Shown here piece by piece: positions 48,851 to 57,221 of a DNA stretch of 64,000 bases (the first letter of the stretch is position 1; each line of letters starts with the position of its first letter). The notes beneath the pieces were generated by a model, which saw nothing but the letters and a program-made list of their open reading frames with translations, made no database searches and was not told where the DNA came from. This DNA comes from Armatimonadota bacterium (lineage in GTDB: Bacteria > Sysuimicrobiota > Sysuimicrobiia > Sysuimicrobiales > Kaftiobacteriaceae). Both the position numbers and the translations under genes were made by a program. Location of the stretch: the NCBI GenBank assembly GCA_031459765.1, contig JAVKHY010000001.1, forward strand, positions 372,050-436,049, in the 5' to 3' direction.

Positions 48851-50806
48851 TCAGCGCAGCGGGTGCGCCTTGACGTAGGCGAGCCTCCCGCCGGCCAGGA
48901 TGTACGCCCGCTCCCGCGGATTCAGGTCCACGGCGACCTCGAAGCTCGTCCCCCGGCTTGTGTTGCGCACGGTTAAGCGCGTTGCGGCGCCTTCCAGGTG
49001 GGCGCGGACCTCCGAGATCTCCAACTCGTCGCCCTGTTCGACGTCGTCATACGCTCGCGGGTCGGCGAAGGCCATGGGGAGGAGGCCCCAGTTGATCAGG
49101 TTGGCGCGGTGGATGCGCGAGAACGATTTGGCGATGACGCCTTTGATCCCCAGGAACATCGGGGCCAGCGCGGCGTGTTCGCGGGAGGATCCCTGGCCAT
49201 AGTTCTCCCCGCCCACGATGAATCCGCCGCTGGCGGCCCGGGCCCGGGCGGCAAAGGTGGGATCCATCCGGTGGAAGACGTATTCCGCCAGCTTCGGCAC
49301 GTTGGAGCGGTGGGCCACGATCTCCGCGCCGGCCGGCATGATGTGGTCGGTGCTGATGTCGTCGCCCACCTTTATCAACACCGGTCCGCTCACCGCCGCT
49401 TCCAGCAGCGGTTTGACCGGGGCCGGACGGATGCTCTCCCCCCGATGGATCTCGATCTCGGCCGCCTCGGCCTCGTCGGCCGGGGGAATGAGATTTGGGT
49501 CGTCCTGCCTGATCTGCGCAGGCAGCTCGGCCAGCGGAGGACTGATCCCGAGTTCCCGCGCCAGGTCCCGTGGGTCGGTAATCGCCCCCATTATCGCCGT
49601 GGCCGCGGCGGTCTCCGAGCTGGCCAGGTACACCTCGTCGTCGGGCAGGCCGCTGCGGCCCTTGAAGTTGCGGTTGATGGCCCGCAGGCTCTTCGTGCCG
49701 GGCGCGGGGACGTGTCCGAAGCCGATGCACGCCCCGCAGGTCGGCTCCGCCACGTTCACGCCGGCGGCGAGCAGATCCGCCACCCCGCCCTCCTCGGCGA
49801 GGCGCTCCAGGTCGGCCCGGCTGCTGGGATGGATGAAGAAGTAGACCTCGGGGTGGACGCGGCGGCCCCTCATGATGTGGGCGACCGCCCGCAGGTCGGT
49901 GTACGAGCCGTTGGTGCACGAGCCGACCATGACCTGCTGGACCTTCGTCCCGGCGACCTCCCGCACAGGGACCACGTTGTCGGGCAGGCTCGGTCGGGCC
50001 ACCAGGGGTTCGATCGTCGAGAGGTCCACCTCCAGGTCGTCGTCGTAGTCGGCGTCGGGGTCGGGTTCCAGCTCCCGCCAGTCCCGCTCCCGGCCCAGGC
50101 GGCGAAAGTAGTCGCGGGTCAGGTCATCCGAGGGGAAGATCGAGGTCGTGGCGCCGAGTTCGTAGCTCATGTTCGTAATCGTGACGCGCTGCTGCGCGTT
50201 CAACGTTCGAACCCCGGGCCCCGTGAACTCGAAGATCTTTCCCCTGCCGCCGCGCACGGTGAGCCGGCGCAGCAGCTCCAGGACGACATCCTTGGCCGTG
50301 GACCAGGGCCGCAGCTGCCCGGTCAGGTGCACGCGCACGACGTGGGGCATGTCCAGATGGTAGGGGCCGCCGCCCATGGCGATGGCCACGTCCATGCCGC
50401 CCGCACCGATGGCGATCATTCCCACGCCCCCGCAGTGCGGGGTGTGGCTGTCCGCGCCCAGCACCGTCTCGCCGGGCACGGCGAAGTGTTCCAGGTGAAT
50501 CTGGTGGCCGATGCCGCTGGCCGGTTTGGCGAACCACACGCCGTACTTGCGGGCCGCGGTCTGCAGATAGAGGTGGTCTTCCATGTTCTCGGGCCTGATG
50601 TGCAGGACGTTGTGGTCGGCGTAGCAGGCGGCGAGGCGGCAGCGCACCCGCGTGATGCCCATCGCCTCGAAGTGCAGGAAGGCCTGGGTGGCGGTGAGGT
50701 CCTGGGCCAGGACCTGGTCGATCCGGATGCCGATCTCCTCGCCGGGGACCATCCGCCCTTCCACCAGGTGGGCCCGAAGGATCTTTCCGGTCAGGTTCTC
50801 GTCCAT
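48851..50806 (-). CDS. acn: aconitate hydratase (short, ~650-aa type)
   Basis: A 651-aa iron-sulfur enzyme converting citrate and isocitrate. LeuC-like N-terminal part: GADSHTPHCGGVGMIAIGAGGMDVA, then the 4Fe-4S Cys ligands in VMVGSCTNGSYTD and PTCGACIGFGH. The swivel domain follows with GGENYGQGSSREHAAL and RIHRANLINWGLLPM. Length agrees with the short bacterial/mitochondrial-like aconitases rather than the ~890-aa AcnA. ATG 50806 follows GGAGGAG. A CATAAT box at 50829-50834 on the minus strand is a plausible -10. Confidence 0.92.
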   Translation of the reverse strand: MDENLTGKILRAHLVEGRMVPGEEIGIRIDQVLAQDLTATQAFLHFEAMGITRVRCRLAACYADHNVLHIRPENMEDHLYLQTAARKYGVWFAKPASGIGHQIHLEHFAVPGETVLGADSHTPHCGGVGMIAIGAGGMDVAIAMGGGPYHLDMPHVVRVHLTGQLRPWSTAKDVVLELLRRLTVRGGRGKIFEFTGPGVRTLNAQQRVTITNMSYELGATTSIFPSDDLTRDYFRRLGRERDWRELEPDPDADYDDDLEVDLSTIEPLVARPSLPDNVVPVREVAGTKVQQVMVGSCTNGSYTDLRAVAHIMRGRRVHPEVYFFIHPSSRADLERLAEEGGVADLLAAGVNVAEPTCGACIGFGHVPAPGTKSLRAINRNFKGRSGLPDDEVYLASSETAAATAIMGAITDPRDLARELGISPPLAELPAQIRQDDPNLIPPADEAEAAEIEIHRGESIRPAPVKPLLEAAVSGPVLIKVGDDISTDHIMPAGAEIVAHRSNVPKLAEYVFHRMDPTFAARARAASGGFIVGGENYGQGSSREHAALAPMFLGIKGVIAKSFSRIHRANLINWGLLPMAFADPRAYDDVEQGDELEISEVRAHLEGAATRLTVRNTSRGTSFEVAVDLNPRERAYILAGGRLAYVKAHPLR

Positions 50807-50890
50807 CTCGACTCCTCCGCTGCCTTCCATTATGACCCGGGAGGGATGGGCAGGCTACCGGTGACAGGACCGCGAGGGGTTCAGGTGGGG

Positions 50891-51301
50891 TTACCGCGTG
50901 GGGTCCATCAACCGCAGCGACTTGAAATACCGTCTGTAGAATCCCCGGTCCCGACTCAAGAGTGCATCCGCCTGGACCAGGGCGTGAGCCCCGATCAGGA
51001 AGTCCGCGATCACACGCCCGCGCGCGGCCCGCGCTCCTTGCCGGCTCTGCCGCCAGAGGCTTCCGGCCAGCTCGGCGGCCTGGCTCGAGATCGCGTCGAA
51101 CTGAACTCCCAGGAGGTCGAGCGCTGCGGCGAACGCTTCTCCGGTAGGGTAGTGGGCACGGACCTCCGCCCACACCACCTCGCAGGCCACGAGCGCTCCT
51201 GAGTCGTAGGCCCTCCGAAGCGCCTCACGGGACCGCTCTCCGAAATGGGGATCGGCTCCCAGGACGTCGAGGAGCACAGACGAATCGAGCGCGGTCTTCA
51301 C
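50891..51301 (-). CDS. VapC-type PIN-domain toxin
   Basis: A 136-aa PIN-domain RNase. First acidic residue Asp6 in MKTALDSSVLLDVL, then a Glu in ACEVVWAEVRA, Asp in VIADFLIGAHAL, and a final Asp in LLSRDRGFYRRYF. This is the four-residue metal-binding pattern of the VapC family. The start overlaps the antitoxin stop by 4 nt (typical toxin-antitoxin order: antitoxin first). The pair probably forms a self-regulated complex bound at its promoter. It lies between the aconitase and UroD-family genes. Confidence 0.92.
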   Translation of the reverse strand: MKTALDSSVLLDVLGADPHFGERSREALRRAYDSGALVACEVVWAEVRAHYPTGEAFAAALDLLGVQFDAISSQAAELAGSLWRQSRQGARAARGRVIADFLIGAHALVQADALLSRDRGFYRRYFKSLRLMDPTR

Positions 51302-51534
51302 GGGCGTCGCGGCCGTCGTCCACGCATCTCGTCCAAAAGAGCGTCCGTCGGCCTGCCCAACCGGAGCGTGCCGAACACACGGTCGACGGGATGTCCGCCG
51401 GGACTTCCTTTCCGCATCAGGGCGGCGCTGCCGTGGATCTCGAATTGCACGACCGTCCCCGGACGCAACCCCAGCTTGCTGCGGATCTCCGCTGGAACGG
51501 TGACCTGCCCTTTGCTGGAGATCTTACTCTTCAT
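51298..51534 (-). CDS. AbrB/MazE-type antitoxin
   Basis: A 78-aa DNA-binding antitoxin. The N-terminal SpoVT/AbrB domain is KISSKGQVTVPAEIRSKLGLRPGTVVQFEI. The C-terminal tail (VFGTLRLGRPTDALLDEMRGRR) is the toxin-binding part. The ATG at 51534 has no ribosome-binding site and is at or next to the predicted transcription start, so the message may be leaderless. Its stop overlaps the PIN toxin start by 4 nt. Confidence 0.92.
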   Translation of the reverse strand: MKSKISSKGQVTVPAEIRSKLGLRPGTVVQFEIHGSAALMRKGSPGGHPVDRVFGTLRLGRPTDALLDEMRGRRPRRP

Positions 51535-51540
51535 ACTCGC

Positions 51541-51569
51541 AAGGTATTACGTAAAGGGAAAAATGTCAA
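51541..51569 (-). promoter_or_regulatory. promoter for the toxin-antitoxin operon
   Basis: On the minus strand, perfect TTGACA (51564-51569), 17-nt AT-rich spacer, TACCTT (51541-51546). The -35 overlaps the stop codon of the UroD-family gene. Transcription should begin within 1-2 nt of the antitoxin ATG. Confidence 0.65.
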
Positions 51570-52561
51570 GAAAATGGACCGCCCTGGACCGGTTCCACGG
51601 CCTGGCGCGCGGCGCGCAGGCGGTCTTCGCTGGTGTCCACGGGGATGACGCAGCCGGCGGCGACGATGTGGCGTCGGCCTCCCGTCTGGGCCACGGCGTT
51701 CCGGATCTCTGCGACGATGTCGTCAGGAGATCCCTTGAGCAGGGTTTCCCACTCGTGGAGGCCCCCGGCCAGACACCCCGAGAAGCGATCCCGGGCCTCC
51801 GCCAGCGAGGGCGGCGTCCGGCGGTCGTGCCAGTTGATCACGTCCACCGGATAATCGGTCAGGATGTCGAACATGATGTCCGTACCGTGGATGTGCAGCA
51901 CGCGCACCTCCGCCTCCGCCGCCGCCTCCAGTACGCGCAGGTCGTAGGGCCGGCCGAACTCCTCGTACTCCTCAACGGTCAGATACGGTGTCGTTGCGCA
52001 CTGCGTGGCGAAGAAGACACCGTCGGCGCCGGCGGCCAGGGTCTCCGCGGTGAAGCGCGCCGTGACGTCGGTGATGACCTCCAGTCCCCGGTGCAGGTCG
52101 TCGGCGTTCTCCCGCAGGTAGCGGACGAGGGCCTGGTCGCCGGCCAGCGCGCGGGCGATGGTCAACGGACTGAACACCGTGGAGAGGATCAGCTCCTGAG
52201 GCAGCGCCTCGCGAATCAGGCGCAGGGCGTGCAGCTCGCGCCCGTAGACGCCTCCGCTGACATCCAGGAATTTCAACCGTCCCCAGTCGGCGGGCCCTTT
52301 GATCGGCCGGTCGGTGATGTGCCGTACCCCCTCCGGGTTGGGCCGGTAGCCGGCGCGCAGCCCCCAGTCGTCGCCGTAGTAGCCCGAGGCCGGCGTCACC
52401 TTGAGGAAATCCCAGCCCCATTTTTTCTGGAAGTCGATGTGGGCCCGGGCCAGCGTCTCCGCTTTCTGGTCCTGCTGGGGGAAGTGCCGCCACAGAGCGA
52501 TGGGCACCCGGTCGACGGGGTCGCCCCGGATCGCGGCCAGGACGCGCTCGCGTCCGCTCAT
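51566..52561 (-). CDS. uroporphyrinogen decarboxylase (URO-D) family protein
   Basis: A 331-aa TIM-barrel protein. N-terminus RERVLAAIRGDPVDRVPIALWRHFP is the URO-D family start but diverges from HemE (no RQAGRY). It has a His/Asp-rich region VRVLHIHGTDIMFDIL and VINWHDRRTPPSLAEARDRF, and a late CLAGGLHEWETLL. Such non-HemE members are corrinoid-methyltransferase relatives (MtaA/CmuA-like). It overlaps DUF1028 by 4 nt in the GNAT-M24-DUF1028 operon, so a degradative role for amino acid derivatives is possible. Substrate is unknown. Confidence 0.83.
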   Translation of the reverse strand: MSGRERVLAAIRGDPVDRVPIALWRHFPQQDQKAETLARAHIDFQKKWGWDFLKVTPASGYYGDDWGLRAGYRPNPEGVRHITDRPIKGPADWGRLKFLDVSGGVYGRELHALRLIREALPQELILSTVFSPLTIARALAGDQALVRYLRENADDLHRGLEVITDVTARFTAETLAAGADGVFFATQCATTPYLTVEEYEEFGRPYDLRVLEAAAEAEVRVLHIHGTDIMFDILTDYPVDVINWHDRRTPPSLAEARDRFSGCLAGGLHEWETLLKGSPDDIVAEIRNAVAQTGGRRHIVAAGCVIPVDTSEDRLRAARQAVEPVQGGPFS

Positions 52562-53457
52562 CGGCCGTCGGCGGGGGCGCCGTAGCGCTTCCGCATGAAG
52601 GTCAGGATCTCGCGGTCCGCGAAGTCGTCATCCCGCCAGCGCTCCTCGAAGTTCTCCACGGCGCAGAAGCGGCGGAACGCCTCCTTCGTCCTCAGGTCGT
52701 AGACGCCGGTGATCTCCCCGTCGTAGAAGCCCAGGCGGCGCAGGATCTCCTGCACCTCCCCGGCCACGTTGCCCGCCAGCCGCGTCAGGTTCTGCGGTAC
52801 GGTGGCGCCGAAGTAGAGCCGGTGCAGCTCGAGAAGCTTCCGCAGTTCGGCGATCGGCGTCGGGTGGTCGTCCACGCGCAGGTCGATGTAGCGGTCGAGC
52901 CACCCGCCGTAGCCGCCCTTCTCCTTCACCACATAGAGCGCGGCGGACTGCTGGCCGCGGCTGTCGCCGCCCTCGGCCTGCCCGGCTTCCAGCGCCGTGA
53001 CCAGCCGCTCGGGCAGCGGACCGGAGGAGTGCTCGAAGGTGGCGGCCATGGCCGTCACCACCGCTTCCCCCGTCAGGATGTTCCCCTGGCAGGTGTACCC
53101 CCGCCCCGTGCGGTGGCCCGCCCAGCGGAAGCACTCCCTGCCCGTCCAGGCCGCGGCGCCCCCGGTGCGGTCCACGACACCCACCTGGCGGTGTTCGCGG
53201 TCCTGGTCCGCCTCCGTGAGACGGCGCACCACCTCTTCGGCGCCGAGGCCCTGCTCCAGCAGCGCCAGGCCCTCCGGGCCGTAACTCAGGTTGGCCCAGG
53301 CCTGCGTGGCAACGGCCCCGGCGCCGGACCGGGCCCAGGGGACCGCGGCACCCACGGCCAGGAACTTGCTGGCCACGCCCACGCCCAGTTCGCAGGTGGC
53401 CGGATCGAGGGCGACGATGGAGAAGGTGGCGATGAGGGGGGCGGCGGCCGGCGTCAT
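52558..53457 (-). CDS. DUF1028 protein with C-terminal peptidoglycan-binding-like domain
   Basis: A 299-aa protein. The DUF1028 Ntn-hydrolase-like domain covers residues about 8-210: ATFSIVALDPATCELGVGVASKFLAVGAAVPWA, then GAVATQAWANLSYGPEGLALLEQGL and GYTCQGNILTGEAVV. The last ~80 residues resemble a peptidoglycan-binding-like helical domain (EVQEILRRLGFYDGEITGVYDLRTKEAFRRF). ATG 53457 overlaps the M24 stop (ATGA). DUF1028 often sits beside M24 peptidases and amidases, consistent with hydrolysis of a small amide. Activity unproven. Confidence 0.87.
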   Translation of the reverse strand: MTPAAAPLIATFSIVALDPATCELGVGVASKFLAVGAAVPWARSGAGAVATQAWANLSYGPEGLALLEQGLGAEEVVRRLTEADQDREHRQVGVVDRTGGAAAWTGRECFRWAGHRTGRGYTCQGNILTGEAVVTAMAATFEHSSGPLPERLVTALEAGQAEGGDSRGQQSAALYVVKEKGGYGGWLDRYIDLRVDDHPTPIAELRKLLELHRLYFGATVPQNLTRLAGNVAGEVQEILRRLGFYDGEITGVYDLRTKEAFRRFCAVENFEERWRDDDFADREILTFMRKRYGAPADGR

Positions 53458-54590
53458 GAGACCACCAGGTCGGTCAGGGTCTTGGGGAACTTCGTCAGGA
53501 CCTCGCAGCCCTCCGCGGTGACGACGACGGTGTCGGAGTGGCGAAAGCCGCCCACCCCCTCGACGTAGATGCCGGGCTCCACCGACATCACCATCCCGGG
53601 CTGCAGGACCGTGTCGTCGCTGGCGGAGAAGTAGGGCGCCTCGTGAATCTCGATGCCGATGCCGTGGCCCGTGCGGTGCGTGAACTGCGGCCCGTAGCCC
53701 GCTTCTTCGATCACCTGCCGCGCGGCCCGGTCCACCTCCCGGCACCGGACGCCGGGACGGATGGCGTCGATGGCGGCCTGCTGGGCGCGCACCATGACCT
53801 CGAAGAGGCGGCGCTGTTCCCTGGTGGGCGACCCGACGAAGATGGTGCGTTCATCTTCGGAGGAGTATCCTTCGACCACGCAGCCCGTCCCGTGGATGAC
53901 CACATCGCCGGGGGCCAGCCGCCGGCCGGAGGGGATGGAGTGGGGGAGCACCGACTTCTCGCCGGAGACCGGCCGCGAGCCGGCAGCGATGTGCAGCTCC
54001 GGGTAGCGCCGGGCGGCCATCTCCAGCATCGCGGCGTTGCCGCGGGCCATGATCTCGATCTCGGTGGCGCCCGGGACGCTGGCTTCCACCTCCACGCCCA
54101 TGCCGTGCTCGGCCAGCTCGCAGCCGATCCGGATGAGGCGGAGTTCGTCCTCGTCCTTCACCAGGCGGAGCTTCTCCACGATCCCCCTGACCGGTACCAG
54201 CGGCCCCGCCCAGGCCTCGCGCAGGTAGGCGTGACCGTCCACCGTGAAGGCGGTGGCCTCGAAGCCGACGGCGCGGCCCTGCAGGCCCAGCTCCTCCATC
54301 GCCTGCACGGTCCGATCGATGGCCAGTTGGAAGGTGGACTTGCCGCTGAGGCCGCCCAGTGCCGTGTCGGAGTAGGTGCGGATCTCGGTGAACCGGGAGC
54401 GCTGGCGGGCGTGGGAGGCTTCCAGTTCGGGGACGATCAGGACACTGTGCTCCCAGACCACCGCCAGCACCGGCCGGGAGTAGGTGATGGCCCGGAATCC
54501 CGACACGTAGTAGGTGTTGGCGGGGGTCAGGACGATCAGCGCCTCGACCCCGGCCTCCCGCGCCGCCCGCAGGACCTGCCCGCTGCGCAT
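53454..54590 (-). CDS. M24-family Xaa-Pro peptidase-like protein with altered metal ligands
   Basis: A 378-aa creatinase/prolidase-fold protein. The N-terminal domain (VLTPANTYYVSGFRAITYSRPVLAVVW) precedes the pita-bread domain from about residue 140: VKDEDELRLIRIGCELAE, then the ligand region HGTGCVVEGYSSEDERTIFVG, and HRTGHGIGIEIHEAPYF, MSVEPGIYVEGVGGFRHSD. The His and late Glu ligands are present. In the first ligand region the two Asp of active peptidases (DxGa..GY.sDxTRT) read His and Glu. Some ectoine-hydrolase-like M24 members show the same change, so hydrolysis of a non-peptide amide is an alternative. It is co-transcribed with DUF1028 and URO-D genes. Confidence 0.85.
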   Translation of the reverse strand: MRSGQVLRAAREAGVEALIVLTPANTYYVSGFRAITYSRPVLAVVWEHSVLIVPELEASHARQRSRFTEIRTYSDTALGGLSGKSTFQLAIDRTVQAMEELGLQGRAVGFEATAFTVDGHAYLREAWAGPLVPVRGIVEKLRLVKDEDELRLIRIGCELAEHGMGVEVEASVPGATEIEIMARGNAAMLEMAARRYPELHIAAGSRPVSGEKSVLPHSIPSGRRLAPGDVVIHGTGCVVEGYSSEDERTIFVGSPTREQRRLFEVMVRAQQAAIDAIRPGVRCREVDRAARQVIEEAGYGPQFTHRTGHGIGIEIHEAPYFSASDDTVLQPGMVMSVEPGIYVEGVGGFRHSDTVVVTAEGCEVLTKFPKTLTDLVVS

Positions 54591-54602
54591 CGCCTCTTCC
54601 TC

Positions 54603-55097
54603 CTACTCTCCCAGCTCGCGTTTCATCTGGAACATGTACGTGGAGAAGCCCAGGCGTTCCCAGAAGCGCACGGCGTCGTTGTTGGAGGCCACAGTCAGCT
54701 CCACGAGGGTCACGCCCTTGTGGCGCAGCCAGGTCAGGATCTCCTCCACCAGGCGCCGGCCTACACCCCGGCGGCGGTAGGCGCTGCGGACGTAGACGTC
54801 GTGAATGTACCCCCGCCGGCGGTGGGCGAAGAAGGACGGCAGCATGGTGATCCGGCCGATGGCGTAGCCGATGATCTGGTCGCCGTCGCGGGCGATCACG
54901 GCCAGGGCGTCGTCCCGCCCGATCAGCGTGCGCAGGTAGGCGCCGTACTCGTGAGGCCACTGCGGCGAGGGGGTGAAGGCGGAATCAAGGTGGGCGTGAA
55001 ACCCGGCCAGTTCGCCCCACACCGGCAGGATTGCTCGTACGTCGCGGGCCGTCGCCCGCTGGATCTGGACGGTCATCGGCGCACGGGAGTTCGGCAT
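54603..55097 (-). CDS. GNAT-family N-acetyltransferase
   Basis: A 164-aa acetyl-CoA-dependent acyltransferase. Strand-4/helix-3 motif A: IHDVYVRSAYRRRGVGRRLVEEI with the R-R-x-G-x-G acetyl-CoA loop; motif B: VTLVELTVASNNDAVRFWERLGF. The start ATG 55097 has GGAAGGAA 9 nt upstream. ATG 55076 (MTVQIQRATARDV) is the alternative. It is first in the minus-strand operon, 12 nt before the M24 gene, and divergent from the ABC exporter with 52 nt between starts. The substrate may be a small amine. Confidence 0.88.
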   Translation of the reverse strand: MPNSRAPMTVQIQRATARDVRAILPVWGELAGFHAHLDSAFTPSPQWPHEYGAYLRTLIGRDDALAVIARDGDQIIGYAIGRITMLPSFFAHRRRGYIHDVYVRSAYRRRGVGRRLVEEILTWLRHKGVTLVELTVASNNDAVRFWERLGFSTYMFQMKRELGE

Positions 55098-55149
55098 CGG
55101 GTGGAATTCCTTCCCGGCGGAAGCCAATCCTCCGGCGGAATAGGCCGCC

Positions 55150-56064
55150 ATGGGTGAGGCCATCGTCCAGGTCCGCGGCCTGGCCAAGCGCTACGGCCCG
55201 CTGACCGCCGTGGCCGGCGTGAGCTTCGACGTCTTCCGGGGCGAGATCTTCGGCATCCTGGGCCCCAACGGCGCCGGAAAGACCACCACCCTCGAGATGA
55301 TCGAAGGGCTGCGGCGCCCCGACGCCGGCACGGCCCTGGTGGACGGGGTCGAGGTGGGGCGCGATCCGCGCGGCGTCCGCGAGCGCATCGGCGTCCAGCT
55401 CCAGGAGGCGGGGTTCCTCGAACGCCTGACGGTGGAGGAGACGCTGCGCCTGTTCGCGGCTTTTCACCGCCGCCGGACCTCGATCGACGCCTTGATCGAC
55501 CGTCTGCAACTCACGGAGAAGCGGAGGGCCTGGGCCGGGACGCTCTCCGGCGGGCAGCGGCAGAGGCTGTCCATCGCCGTCGCCCTGGTCAACAACCCGG
55601 GCCTCCTGTTCCTGGACGAGCCGACCACGGGGCTGGATCCCCAGGCCCGGCGCAACCTCTGGGACGTCATCGCCGGATTTCGCCGCGAGGGCCGCACCGT
55701 CGTCCTCACCACCCATTACATGGAGGAGGCGGAGCGGCTCTGCGACCGGGTGGCGATCATGGACCACGGGCGCATCGTGGCTCTGGACACTCCGCAGGCG
55801 CTGATCCGGGCCCACGCCCCGGCGCCGACGATCCGCGTCACGCTCATCGACGGACGGGCAGATTTTGAGGCGCTGCCCGGTGTCCGGCACGTGGAGCAGG
55901 AGAACGGGGAAGTAGCGCTGGCCTCGTCGGATCCGATGAAGACCGTGCAGGCCCTGATGGATCTCGAGCGCACCGGGACACTGCGCTTCCACCAGCTGCG
56001 GATAGACGAGGCGACGCTCGAGGATGTCTTCCTGCACCTCACCGGCCGGAGGCTGCGGGAATGA
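55150..56064 (+). CDS. ABC-2-type exporter ATPase
   Basis: A 304-aa ATP-binding subunit. Walker A GPNGAGKTT (about residue 39), Q-loop in GVQLQEAGFLERLT, signature LSGGQRQRLSIAVAL, Walker B LLFLDEPTTGLDP and switch His in TTHYMEEAERL. The ~80-residue C-terminal region after the ATPase is the DrrA/CcmA-like extension. The stop overlaps the permease start (ATGA). It drives export of a lipid, polymer or drug with the next gene. Confidence 0.93.
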   Translation: MGEAIVQVRGLAKRYGPLTAVAGVSFDVFRGEIFGILGPNGAGKTTTLEMIEGLRRPDAGTALVDGVEVGRDPRGVRERIGVQLQEAGFLERLTVEETLRLFAAFHRRRTSIDALIDRLQLTEKRRAWAGTLSGGQRQRLSIAVALVNNPGLLFLDEPTTGLDPQARRNLWDVIAGFRREGRTVVLTTHYMEEAERLCDRVAIMDHGRIVALDTPQALIRAHAPAPTIRVTLIDGRADFEALPGVRHVEQENGEVALASSDPMKTVQALMDLERTGTLRFHQLRIDEATLEDVFLHLTGRRLRE

Positions 56065-57128
56065 ACGCCTTCCTGATGACGGTGTATTTCGGGTTCAAGC
56101 ACTACATCCGCGACCGCAGCAGCGTCTTCTGGGGGATGGTCTTCCCGCTGCTGTTGATGGGTCTGATCGGACTGGCCTTCGGTCGCGGAGGGGAGCTGTC
56201 GTTCCGCGTCGGGTTCGTCGGGTCCGGCGGACCGGTGGCCGAAGGGCTCCGTCAGGGGTTGGGCGGGGTGGTCGTCTTCCGGGTCACCGACGAGCGGGAC
56301 GAGGCCGCCGCGCTGGAGGAGCTGCGCCGGGGCCGGCGCACGCTGGTCGTCGTCGTGCCGCCCCCGGGCTCTCCCGGTCCGCTGCGCGTCTACTTCGATC
56401 GGGCGCGGGTGCAGGAGTCTCAGACCGCCCTGGTCATCCTCGAACGCTTCGTGGCCGAGGCAAACCTGAGGCTCGCCGGCGTGCCGCCGCTGGTCCGCAT
56501 CGAGGCCCTCCCGACGGCCGCCTCGCCGCGGCTGCGCTTCTTCGACTTCCTGCTCCCCGGTATTCTGGCCATGACCGTGATGAACACCGGTCTCAACGGC
56601 GTGACCTGGGTGATGACGGCGTACCGCAAGGAGCTCATCCTCAAGCGCGTCCTCACCACCCCGGTGCATCCCTTCGCCTTCATTGGCGGGCTCGTCGCCC
56701 GCTGGGCGGTGACCAACCTGTTCCAGCTCGCGGTGATCATGGCCGTCGCCATCCTGGCCTTCCATGCGACCGTTGTGGGCAGCCTGTGGACGATCGCCGC
56801 GCTCGCCGTCCTGGGCACGCTCGCCTTCGTCGGCATGGGCTTCGCCATCTCCGCGGTCTCGAAGACGCCGGAGTCGGCCAGCCTCCTGGGCAGCGTGCTC
56901 AGCTTCCCGATGATGTTCCTGGCCGGGACCTTCTGGCCGCGGGAGTTCATGCCGGCGTTCCTGCAGCCGGTCATCTCCGCCCTGCCGCTCACGCCGCTGG
57001 TGGAGGCCATGCGCGGCGTGGCCGCCCGCGGCGAGCCGGCGGCGGCCTACCTGCCCGGTCTGCTCTACATCGCCGCCTGGGGCCTGGCCTCCTTCCTCGT
57101 GGCGGCCTGGCGGTTCAGGTGGGAGTAA
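56061..57128 (+). CDS. ABC-2-type exporter permease
   Basis: A 355-aa inner-membrane protein. The first transmembrane segment (VFWGMVFPLLLMGLIGLAFG) is followed by a ~140-residue extracytoplasmic region and five C-terminal segments, including FLLPGILAMTVMNTGLNGVTWVM and the ABC-2 pattern KELILKRVLTTPVHPFAFIGGLVARW. PMMFLAGTFWPREFMPAFLQPV is the family's late motif. It pairs with the ATPase upstream and is followed after 93 nt by the DUF1800/DUF1501 pair. Confidence 0.92.
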   Translation: MNAFLMTVYFGFKHYIRDRSSVFWGMVFPLLLMGLIGLAFGRGGELSFRVGFVGSGGPVAEGLRQGLGGVVVFRVTDERDEAAALEELRRGRRTLVVVVPPPGSPGPLRVYFDRARVQESQTALVILERFVAEANLRLAGVPPLVRIEALPTAASPRLRFFDFLLPGILAMTVMNTGLNGVTWVMTAYRKELILKRVLTTPVHPFAFIGGLVARWAVTNLFQLAVIMAVAILAFHATVVGSLWTIAALAVLGTLAFVGMGFAISAVSKTPESASLLGSVLSFPMMFLAGTFWPREFMPAFLQPVISALPLTPLVEAMRGVAARGEPAAAYLPGLLYIAAWGLASFLVAAWRFRWE

Positions 57129-57221
57129 CCGGCTAAACCTCCCCGCCGGCCCCGCCGTCCAAAGGGGACAGAAGCGCCCGACGTCGGCGGCCTGAGGGGC
57201 GGGCCGGACAGAGGTCCGGGG

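Noticed and set aside
48706..48852. 12-nt direct repeat GGGGAGACCTTC at 48706-48717 and 48841-48852
   Set aside because: Only two copies 135 nt apart, one inside the aconitase end; likely chance in GC-rich DNA.
48998..51202. Plus-strand open frame of 734 codons opposite aconitase
   Set aside because: Shadow frame rich in Gly, Arg and Val; aconitase Cys and swivel motifs are on the minus strand.
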